Shown: positions 42,038 through 51,920 of the stretch, one piece after another
How positions within the stretch are numbered: position 1 is the first letter of the stretch
How the letters are laid out: the number at the start of each line of letters is the position of its first letter
Origin: Streptomyces acidicola
GTDB taxonomy: Bacteria; Actinomycetota; Actinomycetes; Streptomycetales; Streptomycetaceae
NCBI RefSeq assembly: GCF_009377235.1
Contig: NZ_VMNX01000017.1
Coordinates: 1-64,000, forward strand
DNA length: 64,000 bases
Direction: 5' to 3'
Notes under the pieces: generated by a model
Databases searched by the model: none
What the model was told of the DNA's origin: nothing
What the model saw: only the letters and a program-made list of their open reading frames with translations
Made by a program: the position numbers and the translations under genes

Positions 42038-43537
42038 TTACGCCCGAGCGCTGTTGCCGCCCGCGGACTTCAGCGAGCCCCTGGGCAGCGCCAGTTTGAT
42101 CTCCTCACGCAGGTCCTGGATCCTCGGATAACTGGAGTACTGCCCGGTGAGCCGGTACATCTCGCGCAGCCGGTCCCAGGTGCGGTGGGATGAGTTCGTC
42201 CCCATCGACGTCAGGGCCAGACGTGCGTAGGTGTCCGCCTGTTCGGGGTCGTCGGCGATGAAGCAGGCCGACGCCAGCGAGATGTGGTCGAAGATCTTCG
42301 ACCGGTCCCGGCCCGCCTCGCGCAGTTCGAGCGCCTGCTTGGCGTGACGCTGTGCGATGACGGCCGCGGCCGGCTCGTGCTCGGCGAGGGTGCGGTACGC
42401 GAGGGCCTGCATGCCGTGCAGATCCGCCTCGTCGAACATCTGCATCCAACTCGGCGGCGGCACGTCCCCCTTGTCGGAGACGAACAGCTCCTCCGCCTCG
42501 CCCAGGGTGCGCCGCATGGCCTGACCTTTGCCCAGGGACGCCTGTGCCCAGGCCTCGATGGTGGAGAGCATGGCCTTGGTGCGCGGCAGCACCTCGTCGC
42601 CGGAGCCGGACTTGGCGAGCTTCATGAGGTCGAGTGCGTCGTCGGGCCGGCCCAGGTGCACCATCTGGCGGGCCGCCCGGGAGAGCGCCTCGCCGGCGCG
42701 GGGCCGGTCACCGCCTTCCCTGGCCGCGTGTGCGGCGATGACGAAGTACTTCTGGGCCGTGGGTTCCAGACCGATGTCGTGGGACATCCAGCCCGCGAGG
42801 ACGGCGAGGTTGGCGGCGACGCCCCACAGGCGCCGCTGGAGATGTTCGGGGTGGCGGTAGGAGAGCATGCCTCCCACCTCGTTGAGCTGTCCCACGACAG
42901 CCTTGCGCTGCAGCCCGCCGCCACGGGTCGCGTCCCAGGCCCGGAACACCTCGACCGAGCGCTCCAGTTCCTCGATCTCCTGCCACCCGATGGGGGCGGC
43001 CTCGTACCGGTCGAACCCGGCGGGGTCGGCACGCAGGGGATGGTCGATTCGGGGAGCGTCGGCCGCGAGGGCCGGATCGGTGTGGAGCCAGTCGTGCATG
43101 GCGCTGCTGAGTGCGGATCCCGCGGCGAGCGCGGCACCCGCGCCCACCAAACCGCGTCGGTTGAGCATGAGGTCCATTCCCGTGAATTCGGTGAGGACCG
43201 CGGCGGTCCGTTCGGGCGCCCACGGCACTCCGTCGGGATGTTCCACACTCCCGCCGCCCTGCCGTTTTCCCACACGCCCGTGCCGGACCAGACCGAGGTC
43301 CTCGATGGTCACGACACGGCCGAGACGCTCGGTGAACAGGGCCGCCAGCACCCTCGGCACCGGATCGCGCGGGATCTCTCCCATGTCGATCCACCGCCGC
43401 ACCCGCGAGGTGTCGGTCGCCAGCTGCGGGTGGCCCATGGCCGCCGCCTGCCGGTTGACCAGCCTCGCGAGCTCGCCCTTCGACCAGCCGGCCAGGCCGA
43501 ACAGGTCCGCCAGACGGGTGTTGGGTTGTCCGCTCAC
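42038..43537 (-). CDS. nsdB: NsdA/NsdB-family DNA-binding regulator with TPR-like C-terminal domain
   Basis: A 499-residue protein. The first 70 residues (VSGQPNTRLADLFGLAGWSK, then LVNRQAAAMGHPQLATDTSR and RRWIDMGEIPR) are a helix-turn-helix-like DNA-binding region. A short Gly/Ala-rich segment lies at about 140-160. The C-terminal two thirds are helical repeats resembling TPRs (EELERSVEVFRAWDATRGG, GKGQAMRRTLGEAEELF, ALELREAGRDRSKIFDHISL). It matches the Streptomyces NsdA/NsdB regulators that repress antibiotic production and development. I lean to NsdB but cannot separate the two from memory. The GTG at 43537 starts the conserved domain. It is divergent from a phosphotransferase gene. Confidence 0.75.
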   Translation of the reverse strand: MSGQPNTRLADLFGLAGWSKGELARLVNRQAAAMGHPQLATDTSRVRRWIDMGEIPRDPVPRVLAALFTERLGRVVTIEDLGLVRHGRVGKRQGGGSVEHPDGVPWAPERTAAVLTEFTGMDLMLNRRGLVGAGAALAAGSALSSAMHDWLHTDPALAADAPRIDHPLRADPAGFDRYEAAPIGWQEIEELERSVEVFRAWDATRGGGLQRKAVVGQLNEVGGMLSYRHPEHLQRRLWGVAANLAVLAGWMSHDIGLEPTAQKYFVIAAHAAREGGDRPRAGEALSRAARQMVHLGRPDDALDLMKLAKSGSGDEVLPRTKAMLSTIEAWAQASLGKGQAMRRTLGEAEELFVSDKGDVPPPSWMQMFDEADLHGMQALAYRTLAEHEPAAAVIAQRHAKQALELREAGRDRSKIFDHISLASACFIADDPEQADTYARLALTSMGTNSSHRTWDRLREMYRLTGQYSSYPRIQDLREEIKLALPRGSLKSAGGNSARA

Positions 43538-43564
43538 GTCAAGCCCCCAGGGTCTCGGCTGAGT

Positions 43565-43630
43565 TGACAGTAGCCCCCTGTCAGTTGCTCCGGGACTATT
43601 CGCCAGGGTTCGCCAGGGTGCGCCAGATGG
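43565..43630. promoter_or_regulatory. Inverted and direct repeats in the nsdB/phosphotransferase divergent region
   Basis: TGACAG (43565-43570) and CTGTCA (43578-43583) form an inverted repeat next to the nsdB start. Three head-to-tail CGCCAGGGT-like units (43601-43630, last one diverged) follow. A further CCAGGGTG lies near 43700. They may be regulator sites. Confidence 0.5.
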
Positions 43631-43771
43631 TGTGCCACGGGACACCTGGTGTCGGGTAGGAACGCGCCACCCCGACCCGGTAGCCGTCGGAGCACTCCCC
43701 AGGGTGCAAAGGGGCTACCGGGCCGGGCAGCGCGACGAACTCTCAGGCACACGAAGGGATCTGTCTCCCCT

Positions 43772-44911
43772 ATGTACGCAGCATCATCCTCCGTGTCCGC
43801 CCCGTCCCGGTCGCTGCGTCCCCGTCCGGGAGGCGGCGGCCCCTACCTCGACCCCGTGCGCCCGGCGGCTCCCGTACTCGGTGCCGGCAGGACGCGGCGC
43901 GCACCGGGGCTCGGCACCCAACCGCTCAGCGGGAGACTCGACTTGTCCGGCCCTCAGGGCGCGCAGCTGCGCACGGTGATCGCTTCGGTGCATCGCATCT
44001 GTCCGGAGTTCACGCCGGTTCAGGTGCTGCGCCGAAGCGGACGCTCCGTGCTCCTCGTCGGCGCGACGGGGCGCAGCACGGCCGTCGCGAAGGTCTTACT
44101 TGACCACTCCCCCATGTGGACCGAGCGCATCCGGCACGAGATAGCCGCGTATCGCTCGTTCGTGCGGCATCGGCCGCCGGTGCGGGTGCCGCGGCTGATC
44201 GCGGCGGACCCGGACAACTGCACGCTGGTGGTCGAGCGGATGCCGGGCCGGGCGGCCGCGCTGCAGCGGCATCCGACCGAGGCACCGCCGCGCGCGGACA
44301 TCCGGGCGGTGCTGGGCGCGATCTGCCGGCTCAATGCGTGGCGGCCGCCGGCGGGCACGTTTGACGCGCCGCTGGACTACGCGGAGCGGATCTCACGTTT
44401 CCATGAGCTGGGTCTACTGACGGACCGGGACATGGGTGATCTGCAGAAGCTGGTGCACGGTCTGGCGCACACGGCGAGCCGACAGGGTCTGGGCCAGTTC
44501 TGTCACGGCGACGCCCTGCTGTCGAACATCCTCCTCTCACCGACTGGTCCTGTGCTGCTGGACTGGGAGCACGCGGGCTGGTACCTGCCGGGCTACGACC
44601 TGGCGACATTGTGGGCGGTGCTCGGGGACGCTCCGGTCGCACGCCGTCAGATCAGCCAGATGGCACAGTCCGCCGGCCCGGCGTCGCGCGACGCGTTCCT
44701 GGTGAACCTGATGCTCGTGCTCACCCGTGAGATCCGTACCTACGAGACGGCCGTGCAGCGTTCGATGCACGACACCACCGCGGCCACACCGGGAGGGGCC
44801 CATCCGGGCACCGTGCCGTCCGGCGAGGAACAGCGGCTGCTGCTGAGGCGGCTGCACGACGACTGCCAGCTCGCCCGCAAGGCAGTCCGAGCGGCGGTCG
44901 GCACGCGCTGA
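43772..44911 (+). CDS. Aminoglycoside-phosphotransferase-family kinase-like protein
   Basis: A 379-residue APH/choline-kinase-fold protein. A disordered Pro/Arg-rich N-terminus (1-60) precedes the kinase. The catalytic loop is [15 protein letters not shown], with the Asp and Asn of the H-G-D-x-x-x-x-N motif. The metal Asp follows in [19 protein letters not shown]. Whether it acts on a drug, a metabolite or a protein is unknown. I chose ATG 43772 over an upstream in-frame start. It contains one TTA codon (44096-44098) and is divergent from the developmental regulator nsdB. Confidence 0.85.
   Translation: MYAASSSVSAPSRSLRPRPGGGGPYLDPVRPAAPVLGAGRTRRAPGLGTQPLSGRLDLSGPQGAQLRTVIASVHRICPEFTPVQVLRRSGRSVLLVGATGRSTAVAKVLLDHSPMWTERIRHEIAAYRSFVRHRPPVRVPRLIAADPDNCTLVVERMPGRAAALQRHPTEAPPRADIRAVLGAICRLNAWRPPAGTFDAPLDYAERISRFHELGLLTDRDMGDLQKLVHGLAHTASRQGLGQFCHGDALLSNILLSPTGPVLLDWEHAGWYLPGYDLATLWAVLGDAPVARRQISQMAQSAGPASRDAFLVNLMLVLTREIRTYETAVQRSMHDTTAATPGGAHPGTVPSGEEQRLLLRRLHDDCQLARKAVRAAVGTR
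44096..44098 (+). promoter_or_regulatory. TTA (bldA) codon in the phosphotransferase gene
   Basis: In-frame TTA at codon 109 ([10 protein letters not shown]), directly followed by CTT. Predicts bldA-dependent translation. Confidence 0.85.
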
Positions 44912-44922
44912 CGGGGGATGTC

Positions 44923-44961
44923 GGTCCGCGGTGCGCCCGAGAGGGTGGCGCGCCGCGGACC
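44923..44961 (+). terminator. Terminator hairpin after the phosphotransferase gene
   Basis: GGTCCGCGGTGCGCC (44923-44937) and GGCGCGCCGCGGACC (44947-44961) pair over 15 bases with one T-G wobble and a nine-base loop. Confidence 0.75.
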
Positions 44962-45172
44962 TTCGTCGTATCCGGGGCACGCCATCCGATTGGTCCATCC
45001 CACTGACGCCCCGCAGGCCCGGGGGCGGCGCCACGACATCTCTCGCACCCCCGACTGACATGGGGAATCACCCTTTCCTGGGCATGATTGACGGATCGTC
45101 GGACAGCCGGTACCACTGACCCACGCTCGGCACCGCACACCCCGTCATGCTCGCCCGTCCCAGGAGGTTGCA

Positions 45173-47152
45173 TTGCGAGGATCCCTCACCGACCGCACGC
45201 CCGCCGCTGGGCGCAGACGCGTCCGGCGGGCGGCGCTCTCCGCCGCCTCGGCGGCGCTGCTGCTGCCGCTGCTCGGCGCGGCCCCGTCCAACAGCGCGGA
45301 GCAGTCCTCCGTCACCCGGCTGCAGAGCGCCTTCGCGTCCGCGGCCGTCGAGTACGACGTCCCGCAGAGCGTTCTGCTCGGCGTGTCGTACCTCCAGTCC
45401 CGCTGGGACGGGCACGGCGGGGCGCCCAGCGTCTCGGGCGGATACGGGCCGATGCACCTCACCGACGCCCGGACGGCCCTCGCCGAGGCCCCGCACCACA
45501 GCGGGGGAACGGAGGACGCCCGCGGCGACGGCTCCCGTGCGGCGCCGGCGCGCGAGGCCGGTCTCCCGGAGGAGTCCGAGCTTCCGGCACGCCTCCGGAC
45601 CCTGACGCGGGCGGCCGAGCTGACCGGCCTCCCGGCCGAGGAACTGCGCACCGACGCGGCGGCCAACGTGGCGGGCGGCGCCGCGCTCCTCGCCGCCGCC
45701 CAGCGCGACCTCGGCGCGCCACTCAGCGACGACCCGGCCGACTGGTACGGGGCGGTGGCGAGGTTCTCCGGCGCGGACGACAACGCGACGGCCACGGCGT
45801 ACGCGAACGACGTCTTCGAGGTGATCCGAGGTGGCGAGCAGCGCACCACGGACGCCGGTCAGCGGATGACCCTCACCGCCGAGCCCGGCGTGAGCCCCGC
45901 CACCGGGCAACTGAGCCGGGCCGGGCTGCGCACCGCGTCGGCCGACGGCACGGAATGTCCGGGGACCGTGGGCTGCGAGTGGATCCCGGCGCCGTACGAG
46001 GAGTTCGGCGACGGGGACTACGGCAACCACGACCTGGCCGACCGCCCCGCGTCGCAGAGCGTCAAGTACATCGTCATCCACGACACCGAGGCCACCTGGG
46101 ACACCACGCTCAAGCTGGTCCAGGACCCGACCTACGTCTCGTGGCACTACTCCCTGCGCTCGACCGACGGTCACATCGCCCAGCATGTGAAGACGAAGGA
46201 CGTGGCCTGGCACGCGGGCAACTGGTACATCAACGCCAAGTCGATCGGCCTGGAGCACGAGGGTTTCCTCGCCTCGCCCGACGCCTGGTACACGGAGGCG
46301 ATGTACCGGACGTCGGCACGCCTGGTGACGTACCTCGCCACGAAGTACCGCATCCCGCTGGACCGCCAGCACATCCTCGGCCACGACACCGTGCCGGGTA
46401 CGACCAGCGGGACGATCCCGGGCATGCACACGGACCCCGGCCCGTACTGGGACTGGCAGCACTACTTCACGCTGCTGGGCAGGCCGTTCAAGCCCACGGC
46501 GGACTCCAGGAGCGGCGTTGTGACGATCGCCCCCGACTTCGCGAAGAACCGGCCGGCGTTCACGGGCTGCGTCCAGAAGGGCGAGCCGTGCGCCGTCCAC
46601 GGCTCCAGCGCCGTACGCCTCCACACACAGCCGGACGAGAGCGCTCCGCTGGTCCAGGACATCGGGCTTCGGCCGGACGGCGGCGCCTCGACCATCGACG
46701 TGAACGACATCGGCTCGCGCGTCTCCACCGGGCAGCAGTACGCCGTGGCGGGCCGCGAGGGTGACTGGACGGCGATCTGGTACCTGGGCCAGAAGGCCTG
46801 GTTCAGGAACCCGAAGGCGCAGCCGACGGCCGTCAGTGCGTCCGGTACGGTCGTGACACCGAGGAAGGGCCTGACCGAGATCCCGGTGTACGGCCGCGCG
46901 TACCCGGAGGCGGGGGCCTATCCGGAAGGCGTCCCGGTCCAGTCGGTGTCGCCGCTGCCGTACAAGCTGCTGCAGGGCCAGCGGTACGTGGCCGGGGACA
47001 AGGTGCCCGGCGAGTACTTCTACTCGCCGACCTTCGACACGGCTCCGCACCGGGTCGTGGTCGGCAAGGACAAGTACTTCGAGATCCAGTTCGGCCACAG
47101 GGTGGCGTACGTACGGGCCGCCGACGTGCTGGTGTTGCCGGCGGGTGCATGA
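45173..47152 (+). CDS. Secreted N-acetylmuramoyl-L-alanine amidase (Amidase_2/PGRP fold)
   Basis: A 659-residue exported wall hydrolase. It starts with TTG, with a perfect AGGAGG (45162-45167) upstream. The signal peptide is RRVRRAALSAASAALLLPLLGAAP. Residues about 50-220 form a helical region with lytic-transglycosylase-like look (YDVPQSVLLGVSYLQSRWDG). The amidase domain at about 300-430 has YIVIHDTEA and GHDTVPGT...MHTDPGPYWDW, which hold the zinc-site His residues. The tail (VRLHTQPDESAPLVQDIG, GDWTAIWYLGQKAWFRNP) is SH3-like. It cleaves the amide bond between MurNAc and L-Ala by family. Confidence 0.9.
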   Translation: MRGSLTDRTPAAGRRRVRRAALSAASAALLLPLLGAAPSNSAEQSSVTRLQSAFASAAVEYDVPQSVLLGVSYLQSRWDGHGGAPSVSGGYGPMHLTDARTALAEAPHHSGGTEDARGDGSRAAPAREAGLPEESELPARLRTLTRAAELTGLPAEELRTDAAANVAGGAALLAAAQRDLGAPLSDDPADWYGAVARFSGADDNATATAYANDVFEVIRGGEQRTTDAGQRMTLTAEPGVSPATGQLSRAGLRTASADGTECPGTVGCEWIPAPYEEFGDGDYGNHDLADRPASQSVKYIVIHDTEATWDTTLKLVQDPTYVSWHYSLRSTDGHIAQHVKTKDVAWHAGNWYINAKSIGLEHEGFLASPDAWYTEAMYRTSARLVTYLATKYRIPLDRQHILGHDTVPGTTSGTIPGMHTDPGPYWDWQHYFTLLGRPFKPTADSRSGVVTIAPDFAKNRPAFTGCVQKGEPCAVHGSSAVRLHTQPDESAPLVQDIGLRPDGGASTIDVNDIGSRVSTGQQYAVAGREGDWTAIWYLGQKAWFRNPKAQPTAVSASGTVVTPRKGLTEIPVYGRAYPEAGAYPEGVPVQSVSPLPYKLLQGQRYVAGDKVPGEYFYSPTFDTAPHRVVVGKDKYFEIQFGHRVAYVRAADVLVLPAGA

Positions 47153-47163
47153 GGGAACCGGGT

Positions 47164-47199
47164 GTGCCGGGGTCCGGGCACCGGCCCGGACCCCGGCAC
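47164..47199. terminator. Bidirectional terminator between amidase and GH95 genes
   Basis: GTGCCGGGGTCCGGG (47164-47178) and CCCGGACCCCGGCAC (47185-47199) form a perfect 15-base stem with a six-base loop between convergent stop codons. Confidence 0.85.
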
Positions 47200-47203
47200 C
47201 GTC

Positions 47204-49570
47204 TCAGCTTCCGGTTCCCCACACGTACCGCTGCCCGGCGACCGCCTTGAAGGTGGCTTCACCCCCGCGCAACAGCCCGCTGCGCACGGTGAGTTGCCGG
47301 GTCCGGGACGCGGTGAGTGCGACACGGGTGGCCCTGCCGTCGGCCCAGTCGATGTCGATGGTGGCGCCGCCCCGGGCGCGCAGGCCGCGGACCGAGCCGT
47401 CGGACCAGGCGGCGGGGAGGGCGGGAAGGATCTCGATCACGTCGTGCTGGCTCTGCAGGAGCATCTCGACGACTCCCGCGGTGGCGCCGAAGTTGCCGTC
47501 GATCTGGAACGGCGGGTGGGTGTCCCAGAGGTTGGGCAGGGTCGAGGACCTGAGCTGCTCGGCGAGCATCCTGTGCGCGTGGTCGCCGTCGCGGAGCCGC
47601 GCCCAGAAATTGATCTTCCAGGCCTTGGACCAGCCGGTCCCGCCGTCGCCGCGCGCGGTGAGCGAGACCTTCGCCGCCTCGGCCCACTTGCTGCCCGGCT
47701 CGATCTGGCGGCCCGGATGCAGGGCGAACAGGTGGGAGACATGGCGGTGGTCGTCGTCCGGGTCGTCCAGGTCGGCCTTCCACTCCTGGAGCTGCCCCCA
47801 GGAGCCGATCCTGAGCCCCGGGTCCAACCCGTCGAGCGCGGCGGCGAGCTGCTCACGGAAGTCGGGGGCATCCCCCAGGGTCCGGGCCGCCTCAAGGGTG
47901 CTGGTGAACAGGTCGTACACGATCTGCTGGGACATGGCCGCGCCTGCCGTGAAGTCCCCGTGCTCCGGCGAGTAGCTGGGCGTCACGACGAGGGTGCCGT
48001 CGCGCGGGTCGGTGCGCAGGTTGTCGAGCCAGAACTCGGCGGCCTCCTTCATCACGGGGTAGGCGGTGGAGCGCAGGTACGCCGTGGAGCCGCCGAACCG
48101 GTAGTGCTCGTACAGCTGCCCCGTCACCCACGCGGCCGCCTCCGGGAACCAGAACGCGGTCGCCCAGTCGTGCACCCCGGTGAAGCCGTACGGGTTGGTC
48201 TCGTTGTGGACGACCCAGCCGCGTGAGCCGAACATCTCCTCGGCCGTACGCCGGCCGGGGGCGCGCAGGGCTTCGACGAAGCGGTCGTACGGGGCTGTGG
48301 TCTCGGCGAGGTTGGCGGCCTCGGCCGGCCAGTAGTTCATCTGGAGGTTGATGTTGACGTGGTAGTCGGCCGACCAGGGGGGTGTGGTGCTGTGGTTCCA
48401 GACGCCCTGGAGGTTCGCGGGCAGTGAGCCGGGGCGGGAGGAGGCGATGAGGAGGTAGCGGCCGTACTGGAAGTACAGCGCCTCCAGCGCCCGGTCGGCG
48501 GGGGTCGTTCCGCCGGTGTAGTTCGCCAGCAGTTCGTTCGTGGGGACGTGCGGGGCCTGGGCGCGGATGTCGAGAGCGACCCGCTCGAAGAGGGCTTTGT
48601 GGTCGCGGACGTGGCGTGACCGGAGCTTGCCGTACCCCTTGCGGAACGCCTCGTCGACGGCTCTCGTCACCGCCGTGTGCGGGTCGTCGCCCCGGTAGTC
48701 GGGGTAGGTGTCGGCGTAGTCGGTGCCCGCCGAGAGGACGAACCACATGCTGTCGGCGTCCGTGACCGTGAGGGTGCCGTCCGCGTTCGCGGTGAGGGCG
48801 CCGCCTTCCTGGTGGACCCGGATCTGCGCCTCGAACTTCAGGCTGTTGTCGGCGAGTTCACCGCGTACGGTGATCCGGTCGCCGGTGGCCGTCGTCGTGA
48901 AGTCGGTGCGGGGCGAGGTGTAGCGCAGGGTGAGGGTGACGCCTCCGGTCAGGCGGCCGACGATGACCTCGTCCGGGTGGGAGACGAAGAACTCCCTTGA
49001 GTGGCGCCCCTGTTGGTGCGTGTACGTCACGGTCGCCACCGCGTCGCGCAGGTCCAGGGCGCGGCGGTAGTCGGTGGGGGTGTCCGTGGGCGCGCCGGGC
49101 AGGTCGAGGTGAAGGTCGCCGAACGTCTGGTGGGCGCCGTAGCCGACGCGTGACTGACCCAGGCGGGCGGTGACCGAGTCGGGGTCGAGCTTCGTCTCGG
49201 CGTCGATCCGCTCCTGGATGTCCTCGATCGCACCGGGGCGGGACTCGGTCCAGTTGCCGTGGTGGTAGCCCTGGACGGAGCCGGGGCCGCCGGTCCACAG
49301 GGTCTTCTCGTTGAGCTGAAGCCGCTCGGAGGCGAGCGTGCCGAACACCATGGCGCCGAGCGCACCGCCTCCGACGGGCAGGGCCTCGCGCTCCCAGTCG
49401 GAGGCGGGAGCGGCGTACCACAGCACCAGGGGCGCCTTCAGCTCTTCGGATACATGGGACGAATCAGCGGCTTCCGCAGAGGGCGAAAGGACTCCCTCTC
49501 TCAAGGTCAGGGCGCCGGCGCCACCAAGTGCACTCTTCAGTGTTGCTCTCCGGGACATCTCAGGCGACAT
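47204..49570 (-). CDS. Secreted GH95 alpha-L-fucosidase-like glycosidase
   Basis: A 788-residue enzyme. A Tat-like leader (MSRRATLKSALGGAGALTL) is followed by the GH95 N-terminal beta-domain (LVLWYAAPASDWEREALPVGGG, QLNEKTLWTGGPG). The alpha/alpha barrel has NINLQMNYWPAEAANLAE, with the two Asn that activate water in the inverting mechanism. YSPEHGDFTAG has the acid Glu and PPFQIDGNFGATAGV the conserved Asp. It would release L-fucose or L-galactose from 1,2-linked glycans. An upstream ATG (49606) is less likely because the Tat motif should be near the start. Alternative ATG four codons in. Confidence 0.9.
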   Translation of the reverse strand: MSPEMSRRATLKSALGGAGALTLREGVLSPSAEAADSSHVSEELKAPLVLWYAAPASDWEREALPVGGGALGAMVFGTLASERLQLNEKTLWTGGPGSVQGYHHGNWTESRPGAIEDIQERIDAETKLDPDSVTARLGQSRVGYGAHQTFGDLHLDLPGAPTDTPTDYRRALDLRDAVATVTYTHQQGRHSREFFVSHPDEVIVGRLTGGVTLTLRYTSPRTDFTTTATGDRITVRGELADNSLKFEAQIRVHQEGGALTANADGTLTVTDADSMWFVLSAGTDYADTYPDYRGDDPHTAVTRAVDEAFRKGYGKLRSRHVRDHKALFERVALDIRAQAPHVPTNELLANYTGGTTPADRALEALYFQYGRYLLIASSRPGSLPANLQGVWNHSTTPPWSADYHVNINLQMNYWPAEAANLAETTAPYDRFVEALRAPGRRTAEEMFGSRGWVVHNETNPYGFTGVHDWATAFWFPEAAAWVTGQLYEHYRFGGSTAYLRSTAYPVMKEAAEFWLDNLRTDPRDGTLVVTPSYSPEHGDFTAGAAMSQQIVYDLFTSTLEAARTLGDAPDFREQLAAALDGLDPGLRIGSWGQLQEWKADLDDPDDDHRHVSHLFALHPGRQIEPGSKWAEAAKVSLTARGDGGTGWSKAWKINFWARLRDGDHAHRMLAEQLRSSTLPNLWDTHPPFQIDGNFGATAGVVEMLLQSQHDVIEILPALPAAWSDGSVRGLRARGGATIDIDWADGRATRVALTASRTRQLTVRSGLLRGGEATFKAVAGQRYVWGTGS

Positions 49571-49616
49571 GCCCGGACCGTAATGGTCGGATGACTGAGG
49601 TAACAAGGGTCATGAC

Positions 49617-49687
49617 AAGAACGCACCGAAAGCCGACCTCCGCGCCGCGAAGGGCACGGACCGGTGCGTTCTTGACCGGTGCGTTCT
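49617..49687. repeat. Inverted and direct repeats upstream of the GH95 gene
   Basis: AAGAACGCACCG (49617-49628) is the inverse of CGGTGCGTTCTT (49662-49673). ACCGGTGCGTTCT is repeated directly (49660-49672, 49675-49687). The structure lies between the upstream hypothetical gene and GH95, so it could be a terminator or operator. Confidence 0.6.
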
Positions 49688-49701
49688 CGTACGCCCGAGG
49701 G

Positions 49702-50199
49702 TCAGCCCTGCTGGAAGAGCTCGGCGGGCAGCGGCTTCAGGAGTGCGTACAGGTCGTCCGTGATGGGCCGGTCCCAGGCGGCGATGGTCACCAGGACGTT
49801 GTCGCTGCGGTCGAACTGGACGCAGGAGATACGGCCCTCGGAGAGCTTGAGGCGCCGCACGATCAGAAGGTTGTCGCCCTGCATCACCGGCATGTCCTCG
49901 GAGCCGACGACGGTGACCTCCTCGTCGTTCTCCAACGCGAGCAGCAGCTGGGCCACCTCGAACGGGATCTCGCCCTCGGCGGTGTCCCGCGCCGGTGAGC
50001 CCTCCGGGAGGTTGCCGATGATCATCGCGGGACCCCGGCCGCCGAACAGGTCGTAACGCAGGAAGACACCCTGACAGCTGCCGTCGGGAGCGGGCAGCAG
50101 GCCCGCGCCGAGATTGCCCGGCCAGTCACCCGGGTCCATGGCCAGTACGTCGAAGTCGGGCCCGGCGGGGGTGGCGCTGCGGCGGCGGAGGAAGGACAT
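49702..50199 (-). CDS. Conserved actinobacterial protein of unknown function
   Basis: A 165-residue acidic protein without signal peptide or membrane segment. It has MSFLRRRSATPAGPDFDVLA, then DPGDWPGNLGAGLLPAPDGSCQGVFLRYDLFGGRGPAMIIGNLP, and a C-terminal half with VVGSEDMPVMQGDNLLIVRR. The pattern is well conserved in streptomycetes, but I know no function. ATG at 50199 was chosen because the N-terminal extension of the open frame has no family character. Confidence 0.72.
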   Translation of the reverse strand: MSFLRRRSATPAGPDFDVLAMDPGDWPGNLGAGLLPAPDGSCQGVFLRYDLFGGRGPAMIIGNLPEGSPARDTAEGEIPFEVAQLLLALENDEEVTVVGSEDMPVMQGDNLLIVRRLKLSEGRISCVQFDRSDNVLVTIAAWDRPITDDLYALLKPLPAELFQQG

Positions 50200-50424
50200 G
50201 CCGCCATGGTACGTGCCCGGCGGTGAAACCGGCTCCGCGCCCGGTCCCCTACCAGGAACCGCGCTTGCCCGCCGTGACCGTCTCACCTCGGCATATGCCG
50301 ACCTGGTGGGCCCGCCCGCAGGACGCGCGGCGGGGCGGGCTCACTACCACCGGCCGGCGCGACGGCCACGCCCGTCATAGGGATCGGGAACCGCGCCTGC
50401 GACGAGCTCGGCGCCCTTCGTGCC

Positions 50425-50667
50425 TCAGGTCAGGTCGAACTCCCCTTCGCGTGCGTTCGACATGAACGCGCCCCACTCCGCGGGCGTGAAGATCAGGGAG
50501 GGGCTCTCCGGCCGGCCGCTGTTGCGCATCGCGATGAAGCCCTCGACGAAGGCGATCTGGACGTCGCCCCGTCCCCGGCTGCTGGACCGCCAATCGGCGT
50601 TGCTGAGGTCCAGGTCCGGCTTGTGCCAGCCCGCGAGCGACTGCTGCTCCATGGTGGTCTCGGCCAC
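50425..50667 (-). CDS. DUF397 protein
   Basis: An 80-residue protein with the DUF397 core: WHKPDLDLSNADWRSSSRGRGDVQIAFVEGFIAMRNSGRPESPSL with late FTPAEWGAFMSNAREGEFD. DUF397 genes in Streptomyces usually sit next to an XRE-family DNA-binding protein that they partner. No XRE gene is adjacent here. It may pair with a distant regulator. Confidence 0.88.
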   Translation of the reverse strand: MAETTMEQQSLAGWHKPDLDLSNADWRSSSRGRGDVQIAFVEGFIAMRNSGRPESPSLIFTPAEWGAFMSNAREGEFDLT

Positions 50668-50748
50668 GTCCGTGCTCCTCCCGGTTCGTCGTCCGCCGCC
50701 AGACTAGCGATCGGTCACGGCCGCCAACAGGCCACGTGAGGGGAAGGT

Positions 50749-51915
<1,167 letters not shown>

Positions 51916-51920
51916 GGCGC

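Noticed and set aside
44912..45172. Small gene between phosphotransferase and amidase
   Set aside because: The only frames are short and overlap the terminator; the gap is better explained by terminator plus promoter.
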